Positions 17,427-26,524 of a DNA stretch of 64,000 nucleotides are shown here, in pieces. Below the pieces are notes generated by a model. That model was given only the letters and a program-made list of their open reading frames with translations, made no database searches and was not told the DNA's origin. The first letter of the stretch is position 1; the number at the start of each line of letters is the position of its first letter. The translations under genes were made by a program, and so were the position numbers. This DNA is from Spirulina major PCC 6313 (GTDB lineage: Bacteria > Cyanobacteriota > Cyanobacteriia > Cyanobacteriales > Spirulinaceae): NCBI RefSeq assembly GCF_001890765.1, contig NZ_KV878783.1, positions 2,627,840-2,691,839 on the forward strand. Direction: 5' to 3'.

Positions 17427-18317
17427 ATGACCCTTGTTTTCAGCACGATTAATATGAAAGGCGGTGTCGGCAAAACGACCCTCACCGTTAACCTCGCCAC
17501 CTGCTTGGTGCGTGACCATCAAAAACGGGTCTTAATTGTTGATTTAGACTCCCAAATTAGTGCTACGTTGAGCGTTTTATCTCCGCAAGACTTCGGGAAA
17601 TTACGACGCGGCCGCCGCACGCTGAGTTACCTCATTGATAAAGTCATTCGCCCCTATATTGTTCGTAAGTTTTCCACTCCGGATATGATTTTAAAATCGG
17701 TCTGTGATCTGCCGGGGTTGGATTTATTGCCGGGTGATATTGAACTATACGACGAATATATTGTGGCGGAAACCTTGTATAAACGCACCGCCGAAGCAGC
17801 AGATTCGCAAAAGTTTGCTGAAGTGTGGGTCCAGTTTGAAAAGAAGCTCATGCAGTCAATTTTAGAGCCCATTCGCGATCAGTATGACTATGTTTTGATG
17901 GACTGTGCGCCTGGGTATAATCTTTTGACGCGGAGTGCGATCGTTGCTAGTGATTTCTATCTTTTGCCTGCCCGTCCTGAGCCTCTTTCTCTGGTGGGTA
18001 TTCAATTGCTTCAACAACGTATCGCAAAGCTCAAAGCGCAATATGATCCAACCTTGACTGCTAACTTATTAGGGATTGTGTTTATCCTGTCGGGTGGGTT
18101 ATTTAGTGGACGCTATTATAGTCAAGTGATGCAACGAATTAAACAGGATTTTGAACCCAACTATCTGTTTGATACCACAATTCCGATGGATGTGAATGTG
18201 GCAAAGGCTGTTGATGGCTTTACGCCAGCGGTTTTAAGTACTCCCAATTCATCTGGATCGCGGGCCTTTGGCAAGCTGACGGGGGAATTTTTAGAGAAAC
18301 TTTTGAGCGTAACTTAG
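17427..18317 (+). CDS. ParA/MinD-type ATPase, second of a tandem pair
   Basis: 296 aa, close paralog of the gene at 16393-17277 with the same architecture and by eye about half the residues conserved. KGGVGKTT (11-18), VLIVDLDSQISATLS and VLMDCAPGYN are intact, so it should bind and hydrolyse ATP. The insert at about residues 65-135 differs most between the two copies, as does the C-terminal half (GGLFSGRYYSQVMQR). Divergence of the putative partner-binding surface with conserved ATPase cores suggests two adaptors or a heteromeric pair. Gene context offers no partner. Confidence 0.85.
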   Translation: MTLVFSTINMKGGVGKTTLTVNLATCLVRDHQKRVLIVDLDSQISATLSVLSPQDFGKLRRGRRTLSYLIDKVIRPYIVRKFSTPDMILKSVCDLPGLDLLPGDIELYDEYIVAETLYKRTAEAADSQKFAEVWVQFEKKLMQSILEPIRDQYDYVLMDCAPGYNLLTRSAIVASDFYLLPARPEPLSLVGIQLLQQRIAKLKAQYDPTLTANLLGIVFILSGGLFSGRYYSQVMQRIKQDFEPNYLFDTTIPMDVNVAKAVDGFTPAVLSTPNSSGSRAFGKLTGEFLEKLLSVT

Positions 18318-18623
18318 GCTACTCCCTGGAACTCGCAAAACAGCGTAGGCTAGGGGGAGAGCCAAACGTTATCGGGTGGGCTGTTTTCGGTTCAACGTCT
18401 AGGGGAATTGATGGTCAAAGCGTTAATCGGGCCGTGATTCTGGGTAAGGGTTTGAGGCTTTTTGTGATCTTGCCATGCGCGATCGCTCCATTCCAGTTTG
18501 ACCTTCAGATCCCTTGAAACGGCTGGCGGCGTTGTGTTTGTTCACCCGATAGGATAGGCGCTTGATAGCGATGTTCATCCTGGCTGATTTGTTCCATTAT
18601 TCATCTACCCCCTCACTCCTTTT
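18318..18623. other. 306-bp spacer upstream of M20 hydrolase
   Basis: No coding potential, RNA gene or strong hairpin is recognised. It contains one HIP1-like site and separates the parA pair from the amidohydrolase pair, so it probably holds the promoter for the latter; no convincing -35/-10 pair could be picked by eye. Confidence 0.4.
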
Positions 18624-19880
18624 ATGACGACCACACCCCGCATGAGTTTGCCCTTGGTGAATTGCGATCGCCTCCTCCAAAGTATTGATGATCTGGCAAA
18701 TGTTGGCCGTTTGCCCCAAGGTGGGGTGCGTCGCATTGCCTATAGCCCCGAAGATTGCCAAGCCCGCCAGTGGGTACAGAACCAGATGACCCAAGCGGGG
18801 ATGACCGTGCGTATTGATCCGGCGGGGAATGTGATCGGCCGCTATCCGGGTCAGCAGGATCATCTGCCGGTGTTGGCGACGGGGTCGCATCTTGATACGG
18901 TTCCTTGCGGGGGGCGGTATGACGGGGCGTTTGGGGTGTTGGCGGGGCTGGAGGTGGTGCGATCGCTCCATGACCGCAACCTCCATCTGCGCCATCCCCT
19001 AGAGGTGATTGTCTTCACCGACGAAGAAAGCAGCATGATCGGCAGTAAAGGCATATCCGGGCGGGTGTTTCCCGATCCTGACTATTACCGCCGTCCCGAT
19101 GGCGAATCGATTCAGGACTGTCTAGCGCGGGTGGGGGGCAATTGGGATCAGATTCACCTCGCCCAACGCCAACCCCACGAAATCGCCGCCTTTCTGGAAT
19201 TGCACGTTGAACAGGGGCCGATTCTCGAATCGATGGGGAAAGCGATCGGCGTGATTGAAGGGATTGTCGGGCAACGCCGCTATCAGATCAGCGTCGAAGG
19301 GCAAGAAAACCACGCCGGAACTACGCCGATGTATATGCGCTGTGATGCGCTTGTGGCCGCGTCGCGGGTGGTGTTGGCGGTGCATGAGGTGGCGAATACA
19401 CCAGGGCAACAGGTGGCCACGGTGGGGCAGATTCAGGTGTTTCCCAATGCGGTGAATGTGGTGCCGGGTCGGGTGGAAATGAGCTTGGATATTCGGGATT
19501 TGTCCAGTTTGCACATCGATCGCCTCTTGGAGCAGTTGGATTTGCATGTGCAGGAAATTGCGATCGCCACCAACACCAAAATTCGCTTTGAACGTCGTCT
19601 GCGCAACGAACCCGCCCTGGCTGAACCCCACCTCCAGGAGATCATCGCCACCGCCAGCCAAGCCCTCGACCTGTCCTACACCTACCTCCCCAGTCGTGCC
19701 AGTCACGATGCCCAAGAACTCGCCGTCATTACCGATATGGGCATGATTTTTGTGCCGAGCGAAAACGGGTTGAGTCATTCCGAGTTTGAATACACCTCCC
19801 CCGAAGAATGTGTGCAGGGGGCGAATGTGTTATTGCATAGTCTGATCCAGTGCGATCGCTACTACAGCGACACCCATTAA
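18624..19880 (+). CDS. M20 family hydantoinase/carbamoylase (allantoate amidohydrolase-like)
   Basis: 418 aa, full length for the amidase/hydantoinase-carbamoylase branch of M20. Metal-binding motifs: GSHLDTVPCGGRYDGAFGVLAG, VIVFTDEESSMIGSKG and LELHVEQGPILE. The dimerisation domain has GQENHAGTTPMYMR, and the C-terminal ligand lies in FVPSENGLSHSEFEYT. Family members cleave N-carbamoyl amino acids, ureidoglycine-type compounds or allantoate, releasing ammonia in the cytosol. A second M20 enzyme of a different branch follows 59 bp downstream, suggesting a two-step use of an amide-containing nitrogen source. The precise substrate is unknown. Confidence 0.85.
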   Translation: MTTTPRMSLPLVNCDRLLQSIDDLANVGRLPQGGVRRIAYSPEDCQARQWVQNQMTQAGMTVRIDPAGNVIGRYPGQQDHLPVLATGSHLDTVPCGGRYDGAFGVLAGLEVVRSLHDRNLHLRHPLEVIVFTDEESSMIGSKGISGRVFPDPDYYRRPDGESIQDCLARVGGNWDQIHLAQRQPHEIAAFLELHVEQGPILESMGKAIGVIEGIVGQRRYQISVEGQENHAGTTPMYMRCDALVAASRVVLAVHEVANTPGQQVATVGQIQVFPNAVNVVPGRVEMSLDIRDLSSLHIDRLLEQLDLHVQEIAIATNTKIRFERRLRNEPALAEPHLQEIIATASQALDLSYTYLPSRASHDAQELAVITDMGMIFVPSENGLSHSEFEYTSPEECVQGANVLLHSLIQCDRYYSDTH

Positions 19881-19939
19881 GATCAAACCGTTCAACGTAG
19901 TCAACTCAGGCTGCCCATTCCTCACTCTTTAATCGTCCT

Positions 19940-21160
19940 ATGGTTTCCACATTTCCGATCGCACCCACCCTGGATCTATCTAAGGTGCGCCTTGACATTC
20001 GCAACCTGCAACGAGACCTCGTGCAATGGCGGCGGCAGATTCATCAACAACCGGAACTCGCCTTTGATGAACGCCAAACCGCCACCCTGATCGCGGCAAA
20101 GCTCACTGATTGGGGTATTGATCATCAAACAGAAATCGCCAAAACTGGCGTAGTAGCAACGATCGCAAGTTCCAATCCCGGCCCCGTCCTCGCCATTCGG
20201 GCGGATATGGATGCGCTCCCCATCCAAGAAGCGAATGATGTTCCCTATCGTTCCCAACAAGAGGGCAAGATGCACGCCTGCGGCCATGATGGCCATGTAG
20301 CGATCGCCCTCGGAACGGCCTACTATCTCGCCCAGCATCGAGATGCCTTTTGCGGCACGGTGAAATTCATTTTTCAGCCCGCCGAAGAAAGTGTCGGGGG
20401 CGCAAAACCGATGATTGAAGCCGGCGTATTGCAGAATCCGGACGTGGACGGGATCATCGGGTTGCACATTTGGAATAATTTACCCTTGGGGACGGTGGGC
20501 GTTCGCAGCGGGCCATTAATGGCGGCGGTGGAATGTTTCCGCTGCACGATTTTAGGCAAAGGCGGCCATGGTGCAATGCCCGACCAAACCATTGATGCCG
20601 TTGTCGTCGCCTCCCAGGTCGTCAATGCCCTCCAAACCATTGTCTCCCGCACTATCAAGCCCCTCGATGCTGCGGTGGTGACCGTGGGCGAATTTCATGC
20701 CGGCACAGCCCTCAACGTCATTGCCGATACAGCCCGCCTCAGTGGAACCGTGCGCTATTTCAACGCCGACCTAGAGGGAACGATTGGCGATCGCATCAAC
20801 ACCATCATCGGCGGCATCTGCCAAAGCCACGGAGCCACCTACGACCTCAACTATTGGCAACTGTATCCCCCCGTGATCAACGATACCGCCATGGCCGAAC
20901 TCGTGCGCTCCGTCGCCGCCGACGTGATCGAACCCGACCTTGGCATTGTTCCCGACTGCCAAACCATGGGCGGCGAAGACATGTCCTTCTTCCTCCAAGC
21001 CGTACCCGGCTGTTACTTCTTCCTCGGCTCCGCCAACCCCGCCCAAGGCTGGGACTATCCCCACCATCATCCCCAATTTGACTTTGATGAAAGCGTTCTT
21101 TGCATGGGTGTGGAATTATTTGTGCGGTGCGTTGAGCGCTTTGGGCGTGAAGATCGGTGA
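19940..21160 (+). CDS. M20 family amidohydrolase (HipO/IAA-amino acid hydrolase-like)
   Basis: 406 aa. Motifs of the M20D branch: RRQIHQQPELAFDERQTA, AIRADMDALPIQE, MHACGHDGHVAIALG (metal-binding Cys and His), FQPAEESVGGAKPMIEAG and the C-terminal TMGGEDMSFFLQ. Relatives remove amino acids from N-acyl conjugates such as hippurate or indole-acetyl-amino acids, or deacetylate peptidoglycan-precursor amino acids. It is probably co-transcribed with the upstream M20 gene. Its last 45 bp overlap the 3' end of the convergent histidine kinase gene. Confidence 0.88.
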   Translation: MVSTFPIAPTLDLSKVRLDIRNLQRDLVQWRRQIHQQPELAFDERQTATLIAAKLTDWGIDHQTEIAKTGVVATIASSNPGPVLAIRADMDALPIQEANDVPYRSQQEGKMHACGHDGHVAIALGTAYYLAQHRDAFCGTVKFIFQPAEESVGGAKPMIEAGVLQNPDVDGIIGLHIWNNLPLGTVGVRSGPLMAAVECFRCTILGKGGHGAMPDQTIDAVVVASQVVNALQTIVSRTIKPLDAAVVTVGEFHAGTALNVIADTARLSGTVRYFNADLEGTIGDRINTIIGGICQSHGATYDLNYWQLYPPVINDTAMAELVRSVAADVIEPDLGIVPDCQTMGGEDMSFFLQAVPGCYFFLGSANPAQGWDYPHHHPQFDFDESVLCMGVELFVRCVERFGREDR

Positions 21161-23185
21161 AGCTGAAGGAGTGGGGTGAAGCGTAGGGTGACGATGGGGA
21201 ATGGTAATCCGGAACTCCGTCCCTTGGCCCAGTTGAGAGTCAATCTCAATCTTGCCATGGTGGCGATCCACCACAATCTGATAGCTAATCGATAGCCCCA
21301 GACCCGTGCCTTTCCCAATCGGTTTCGTGGTGAAAAACGGATCAAAAATCTGGTTTTGGGCATTCCTCGGAATACCATTGCCATTGTCCCGAATGCAGAT
21401 GTGGATCATCTGCCCCTGTTGGGCAGTGGCAATGGTTAAGCGGGGTTGAAATGCCGGATCGCCCTTGGCTCGTTCTTCTAAGGCATCCATGGCATTACTC
21501 AAAATATTCATGAACACCTGATTCAACTGCGCCCCATAACATTCAATGAGGGGCAGGGTTCCATAGTGTTTGTCCAGCTTAATGGGTTGATGGCTTGTTT
21601 TACCCTTTAAGCGATGCTGCAAAATGAGCAAGGTGCTGTCAATCCCCTCATGGATATCGATCGCTTTCATCTGAGACTCATCTAGGCGGGAAAATGTCCG
21701 CAGGGAAAGCACAATTTGCCGGATGCGCTCTGTGCCCATCCGCATGGAATCTAGAATTTTCGGCAAGTCTTCAGCAACAAAGTCTAAATCAATCTCCTCG
21801 GTGCGCTCTTGGATCGCCTGGGGGGGGACGAGGTAATACTCTTGATAGAGCCGAATCAGGTCGAGTAAATCTTGGGTGTAGTTGTCAATGTAGGTGAGGT
21901 TGCCAAAAATGAAATTGACGGGGTTGTTAATTTCATGGGCGACCCCGGCGACGAGTTGCCCCAAGCTGGCCATTTTTTCGTTTTGGATCAGGTGGGTTTG
22001 GGTTTGTTGGAGTTCTTTGATGGCGAGGGCGAGATCGGCGGCTTGGGTGCGGGTGGTGTCGAGGAGTTCAGCCTGTTGGAGGGCAATGCCCAATTGCATG
22101 CTGATTTGGGTGAGAAGTTCGACTTCGTAGGGTTGCCACTGCCGAGGGGTGGAGTTTTGGTAGACGGCGAGGAGGCCCCAGAGTTTGAGGGATTGGAAGA
22201 TGGGGACAATGATGTAGGCGCGGGCTTGCAGTTGTTCGATCAGTTCAACGTGACAGTCGGAATATCCAGCTTTGTAGATGTCGTGGATCACGGAGGGTTC
22301 GTTATCGCGGTAGCGGCCGCCGGCGGTTTCTTGGAGATAGGTGTCGGCGATCAGGGGATGGGATTGGAGGAGCGATCGCCATTCCGGGGCCATGGATTCC
22401 GCCACAATCTGGCCACTCCAATCCGGGGCAAAGCGATAAATCACCGATCGCTCGACGGTTAACAGTTGGCGGGTTTCTTGGGTGGTGGTTTCAAAAATGG
22501 TTTGGATATCGAGGGAGCGGCGAATTTTATCGACGGTGGTGGCGAGGGTGCGTTCCCGCTCCATGGTTCCGGCCAGTTGTTCCGTTTGGGCCTGGAGTTG
22601 CTGTTGGTGCTGGTGGTTTTCGAGGGCAAGGCTGAGGATTTGGGCGAGTTGTTCGGTGAGTTCAATCTCCTCTTGCGTCCACGATCGCGCCCCCTGACAG
22701 TGATAAATTCCCAGCAATCCCCAGAGGTGATCATTTTGGCGAATCGGCACAATCAATTGGGCGCGAATTTGAAAGGTGCGCAACATTTCGAGGTGACAGG
22801 CACTAAGTCCGGCGGCTTCCACATCTGCGATCGCGCTCATCGTTCCCTGGGCATACCGCTGCATTAAATGATGCCCAAAATAGGAATCCTGCACCGTCAC
22901 CAACAGCCCAGGAGTCCAATGGGGATCAACCGATTCAGCGATAAACACCCCATGGCCATCCCAACTCGATTCAAACTGAAAAACCCCCACCCGATCCACC
23001 TTAAAAAAGGCCCGCACATCAGTCACAACATCAGCAAACAAGGTGGGGATTGATTGGGTATGATGGATCGCCGCAAAAATATTTTGGAAGAGTTGATGGG
23101 AGGCACTCCAATGGGGTTGATCCAAGTCACTCATCTGAGATAGTGGGGTTAGAGCAACGGTGCGCTCGGTTTGCAGATTTTCCAT
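21116..23185 (-). CDS. GAF-GAF sensor histidine kinase (cyanobacteriochrome-like GAF domains)
   Basis: 689 aa, soluble. GAF1 (about 40-195) and GAF2 (about 225-375) are followed by a HisKA segment with phosphoacceptor H417 (LVAGVAHEINNP) and an HATPase domain (DNGNGIPRNAQNQIFDPFFTTKPIGKGTGLGLS, given in parts: N-, G1- and G2-boxes present). Both GAFs keep a Cys-His pair at the position used for bilin attachment in cyanobacteriochromes: C130-H131 (LSACHLEML) and C311-H312 (YSDCHVELI). The second-Cys DXCF motif is replaced by DSYF and DTYL. It could therefore be a red/green-type photosensor or an apo-GAF kinase. No receiver gene is adjacent. Confidence 0.85.
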   Translation of the reverse strand: MENLQTERTVALTPLSQMSDLDQPHWSASHQLFQNIFAAIHHTQSIPTLFADVVTDVRAFFKVDRVGVFQFESSWDGHGVFIAESVDPHWTPGLLVTVQDSYFGHHLMQRYAQGTMSAIADVEAAGLSACHLEMLRTFQIRAQLIVPIRQNDHLWGLLGIYHCQGARSWTQEEIELTEQLAQILSLALENHQHQQQLQAQTEQLAGTMERERTLATTVDKIRRSLDIQTIFETTTQETRQLLTVERSVIYRFAPDWSGQIVAESMAPEWRSLLQSHPLIADTYLQETAGGRYRDNEPSVIHDIYKAGYSDCHVELIEQLQARAYIIVPIFQSLKLWGLLAVYQNSTPRQWQPYEVELLTQISMQLGIALQQAELLDTTRTQAADLALAIKELQQTQTHLIQNEKMASLGQLVAGVAHEINNPVNFIFGNLTYIDNYTQDLLDLIRLYQEYYLVPPQAIQERTEEIDLDFVAEDLPKILDSMRMGTERIRQIVLSLRTFSRLDESQMKAIDIHEGIDSTLLILQHRLKGKTSHQPIKLDKHYGTLPLIECYGAQLNQVFMNILSNAMDALEERAKGDPAFQPRLTIATAQQGQMIHICIRDNGNGIPRNAQNQIFDPFFTTKPIGKGTGLGLSISYQIVVDRHHGKIEIDSQLGQGTEFRITIPHRHPTLHPTPSASPIFTPKALNAPHK

Positions 23186-23811
23186 GACTAATCAATCGCG
23201 AACCATCGCCGGATAAGGATGAACATTGAAGCAGAGTACAACGCTAGACAAACGGTAGACATTGAGGATGTATCGTCTAGATTTATCCTAAGATGCAGCA
23301 TTCCGAAAAGCGAGTAGCTTTTCGTTTTGTAACAGAATCCCATCACCCTCTGCATTCATAATTAAAGTTATGTGAATATTGATCCCCATTCTGTTACGGG
23401 AGTTTTAGCGCTTGTTCATACATTACCCTCACCCCAAACCCCTTTCCCTATGGGAGGGGGGCTTCTGATCTGGATATGATGATTTCTGAACAAGCTGTAG
23501 CAATGTTATTACCTATGGCGACAGATTATCCCTCAGCAGAGTAATCCCTATTTTCTGGCTTGAATGGCTTCCCAAGACTCAACCAGTAGAATCTGTTGCG
23601 ATTACCTAGAATGGGACAAATTACCTAATTTCGTCAATCCTTAAAATCCGTATTTATACGGATTAATTGTAATAGTTTATCGTGTATTTGATTGCACCAA
23701 AAATTGCTCAAGATCAGCCATCAACAACTATCAATCGCTTTAACAACCAGGGTGCTTGAGGTGATGCGATCGCAGTCTTTTCCCTGCCACAACATCCCTC
23801 AATTTTCCCCG
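23186..23811. other. 626-bp AT-rich non-coding spacer
   Basis: Upstream of the histidine kinase (minus strand) and downstream of the methyltransferase (minus strand). I see no gene. It is more AT-rich than its neighbours, contains a C-rich stretch (about 23426-23460) like degenerate cyanobacterial interspersed DNA, and a 9-bp inverted repeat at 23645-23664. It may be the remnant of an old mobile element, but no transposase fragment is recognisable. Confidence 0.5.
23645..23664. repeat. AATCCGTAT/ATACGGATT inverted repeat
   Basis: Perfect 9-bp arms around 2 nt (TT) inside the long spacer. The shape suits a dimeric regulator site better than a terminator, since there is no T-tract. It is far from either gene start. 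Confidence 0.5.
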
Positions 23812-24450
23812 TTAATTGGGGTCGGCCTGCGGTTTTTTGCCCACCAACAGGGCCATTTCTAGCCACTTCCAATAGCAATCCACATCATTAAACCCCAACT
23901 CCCAGAGCCAATTTAATTGCGTCTGCACATCGAGGAGTTGATTCGACGGGTCATCTTCGTGCTCACCGTAGCCAATGGATTCCAGAAAATGGCGATGGAG
24001 CGCGGGGGTTGGCGAGGAAACATGTTCAAGATTACAGAAAATGCCACCGGGTTTGAGTTGGGCGAAGATTTCCCCGTAGAGGCTGCGCTTGCGATCGTCG
24101 CTGAGGTGATGAATGGCAAAACTAGAGACGATCGCATCAAACGACCCCAAGGCGGGCAATGGCTCATCAAGGTTATGGGCCACCACAGTCACGAGGGGAT
24201 CATCCCCAAAACGGGCGGTGACTTTTTCGAGCATCGTTGGGGAAAAATCCAGGACGACACATTCCATGAAGGGGCGATCGCACTTCAGCAACGCCGCCAA
24301 CCGACCATCCCCCGTCCCCACATCCAACACCCGCCACACATCGAGCGGCACATGATCCAACACCACCCGCTCCCCCTCAGTACGATGGGGAATCCGATCC
24401 GCCCGGCTTAAATAGCTCAAGGCGTGCTCTGCTGAAGTCCATCGATTCAT
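23812..24450 (-). CDS. Class I SAM-dependent methyltransferase
   Basis: I take the start at ATG 24450 (MNRWTSAEHALSYLSRAD), which overlaps the upstream gene's stop by the 4-nt ATGA; the longer frame to 24534 would lie inside that gene. 212 aa with SAM motif I VLDVGTGDGRLAALL, the acidic strand end VVLDFSPTML, motif IV FDAIVSSFAIHHL and LKPGGIFCNLEH. The C-terminus (LLDVQTQLNWLWELGFNDVDCYWKW) matches a broad group of UbiE-like or tRNA-uridine-like methyltransferases. Translational coupling with an NDP-sugar synthase hints at sugar or glycolipid methylation, which is inference only. Confidence 0.8.
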   Translation of the reverse strand: MNRWTSAEHALSYLSRADRIPHRTEGERVVLDHVPLDVWRVLDVGTGDGRLAALLKCDRPFMECVVLDFSPTMLEKVTARFGDDPLVTVVAHNLDEPLPALGSFDAIVSSFAIHHLSDDRKRSLYGEIFAQLKPGGIFCNLEHVSSPTPALHRHFLESIGYGEHEDDPSNQLLDVQTQLNWLWELGFNDVDCYWKWLEMALLVGKKPQADPN

Positions 24451-25607
24451 TGTTCGCTTAAGAGATCTTCCATATCTTTGCGTTCTGCCGGTTCCGACAA
24501 GGGCAAGCTTTGGCGCGTATCGGTAATCAGCCAATCCAACGCCGCCGCCTTCACATCAATCGCCGCCCCATTTTTATCCACACAGTAGCGACCAAACACC
24601 AGCTTATCCACCAAACGCACCCCCGGCCCCAGGCGCGAATATTCAAAAATCACACTATTATCCACCGTCGCCCCAGCGCAAATATGACAACTGGGGCCAA
24701 TCATCGACGGGCCGATAATCGTCGCCCCATCTTCAATCCAGGTCATGCTGCCGATATACACGGGCCCTTGAATGTTCACCTTGTCCCAGTTCACCTGAAC
24801 ATTCAGCCCCGTGTAAACCCCCGGCCGTTCTTCCCGGCCAGGGATGCCCACGTTTTTAATTTCACCGGTCAAGACCCCGCGCACCGCCTGCCAATAGTCG
24901 GGGACTTTGCCAATATCCACCCATTCAAAATCCATCGCCACGGCATAGAACGATGCACCCATCTCCACCAATTTCGGGAACAGGTCGCCGCCAATGTCGT
25001 AGACTTCTCCGCTGGGGATGTAGTCGATCACTTCCGGCTCGAAAATATAGATCCCGGTGTTGATCATCGTGCTGAGGGCTTCATCAACGGCGGGCTTTTC
25101 TTGGAAGGCTTTCACTCTGCCGTTGTCGTCAGTGACCACGACTCCGTAGCTAGAGACCTGCGCTTTGGGGACGGTTTTGGTGATGATGGTGGCGATCGCC
25201 CCCCGTTCTTTATGCCAGCGCACCGCTGCGGTCAAGTCCAAATCAATCAGCGCATCCCCACACAGCACCACAAACGTGTCATCAAAAAAGGGCTTAAACT
25301 CCTGAATCCGTTTAATGCCCCCCGCTGAACCGAGTGCTCTCCCCACAAGCTGACCATCAACAATATTGCCTTCAAAGGAATAGCCCAATTCCACCCCAAA
25401 CCGCTGGCCATCCCGGAAATAACCTTCAATCTCATTCGCTAAGTGGCTCACATTGGCCATGATTTGCGTGAAGCCATGTTTGCGTAACAGTTCTAATAAG
25501 AACTCCATGACCGGCTTTTGCAGGATAGGAATCAACGGTTTGGGGATGGTGTAGGTAATAGGGCGAACCCGTGTCCCCTTCCCTGCTGCCAGAATCATGG
25601 CTTTCAT
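24447..25607 (-). CDS. NDP-sugar synthase (nucleotidyltransferase with left-handed beta-helix)
   Basis: 386 aa. The N-terminal nucleotidyltransferase domain has the LAAGKGTRVRPITYTIPKP signature, the metal-binding VVLCGDALIDLD and the sugar-binding FQEKP. Residues about 255-345 form hexapeptide turns (IQGPVYIGSMTWIEDGATIIGPSMIGPSCHICAGATVDNSV region). This arrangement fits mannose-1-phosphate guanylyl- or glucose-1-phosphate thymidylyl/uridylyltransferases that supply exopolysaccharide or glycolipid synthesis. The exact nucleotide is not predictable. A C-terminal tail of about 40 residues follows the helix. The methyltransferase gene starts within its stop codon. Confidence 0.88.
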   Translation of the reverse strand: MKAMILAAGKGTRVRPITYTIPKPLIPILQKPVMEFLLELLRKHGFTQIMANVSHLANEIEGYFRDGQRFGVELGYSFEGNIVDGQLVGRALGSAGGIKRIQEFKPFFDDTFVVLCGDALIDLDLTAAVRWHKERGAIATIITKTVPKAQVSSYGVVVTDDNGRVKAFQEKPAVDEALSTMINTGIYIFEPEVIDYIPSGEVYDIGGDLFPKLVEMGASFYAVAMDFEWVDIGKVPDYWQAVRGVLTGEIKNVGIPGREERPGVYTGLNVQVNWDKVNIQGPVYIGSMTWIEDGATIIGPSMIGPSCHICAGATVDNSVIFEYSRLGPGVRLVDKLVFGRYCVDKNGAAIDVKAAALDWLITDTRQSLPLSEPAERKDMEDLLSEQ

Positions 25608-25677
25608 GCGTATCTATCCTCGTGAATTATCTCAACAGGTTATGCGATCCGATTTTATCCCATCTTCTGAAACCCAC

Positions 25678-26433
25678 TTAGGTGATCAGGGGTTTTATCG
25701 AGAGGTCTTGGTAAAAGTCGGTTTGAGAAAGTTCGACCTTTGATTGGGAACTGAGGAGCAACAGCGCCCAAAATACCCCCACTCGTTCATGGGTGGTGGC
25801 GGGCTTGGTTTGGGCCGCAGACCACCATTCGACCAGTTGTTCAAGCAGGATGGTGGTGTCGGTGTGGTCGGGGTTATGGGGGAGGACTTCGCGGACGAAT
25901 TGCTCTAGTTGGGCGGCCATTGCCGTCAGGTTTTCGTCGTGGGCGAGTTGGGTAATGTGTTTGACGGCTTCTTTGCGGGTGTAGCCCCGTGAGGGGGAGC
26001 GCGATCGCAAGGGTTTACGGTCTAGCACTGCACCCATTTGTTGTATTTGGGCGATCAGTTCCTGGAGGGTGACGCGGCGACGACGCAGGGGCGGCGCAGT
26101 GGGACGGCGGCGAATGTGGCGTTCCATCCGGGCGGGTAATTCCCGTTCCATCGGTTCGAGATCATCGCCAAAGTCTTCGGGTTCGTCGGGTTCGGGGTTT
26201 TGATCGGCTTCGAGGGTTTGGGCTTTGAGCAGCACCAGCATCGAGGCCCAGAGGAAGGCTTGACCCGATTGGGGCAGGTCGGCGGCATCGGGTTCGAGGG
26301 CTTGGGGACGGACAAGGTTTTGGAGGTAGCGATCGATCACGTCAATCACCTGCACATCCCAGGGGTCAATTTCTCCCCGTTGGGCGAGGTCAAGAAGGAC
26401 GGCGATCGCTTCTTCGGCTAGATTTTGCGGCAC
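25678..26433 (-). CDS. scpA: Segregation and condensation protein A
   Basis: 251 aa from a GTG at 26433. N-terminal LAEEAIAVLLDLAQRGEIDPWDVQVIDVIDRYL and the following SGQAFLWASMLVLLKAQTL are typical of ScpA, the kleisin subunit bridging SMC heads in chromosome condensation. The C-terminus (VGVFWALLLLSSQSKVELSQTDFYQDLSI) is the winged-helix part that binds the SMC ATPase head. An acidic and then Arg-rich linker (EPDEPEDFGDD, RRRPTAPPLRRRR) is present. No scpB is nearby. Confidence 0.92.
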   Translation of the reverse strand: MPQNLAEEAIAVLLDLAQRGEIDPWDVQVIDVIDRYLQNLVRPQALEPDAADLPQSGQAFLWASMLVLLKAQTLEADQNPEPDEPEDFGDDLEPMERELPARMERHIRRRPTAPPLRRRRVTLQELIAQIQQMGAVLDRKPLRSRSPSRGYTRKEAVKHITQLAHDENLTAMAAQLEQFVREVLPHNPDHTDTTILLEQLVEWWSAAQTKPATTHERVGVFWALLLLSSQSKVELSQTDFYQDLSIKPLIT

Positions 26434-26524
26434 AGGGCAATCTCAACAGATACAGGCAGGAGCGGCGCAACCCGCCCACTCCTCCCGATTTTACGCACAT
26501 CTGAGGGTTTTGGGTGCAGGGGGG

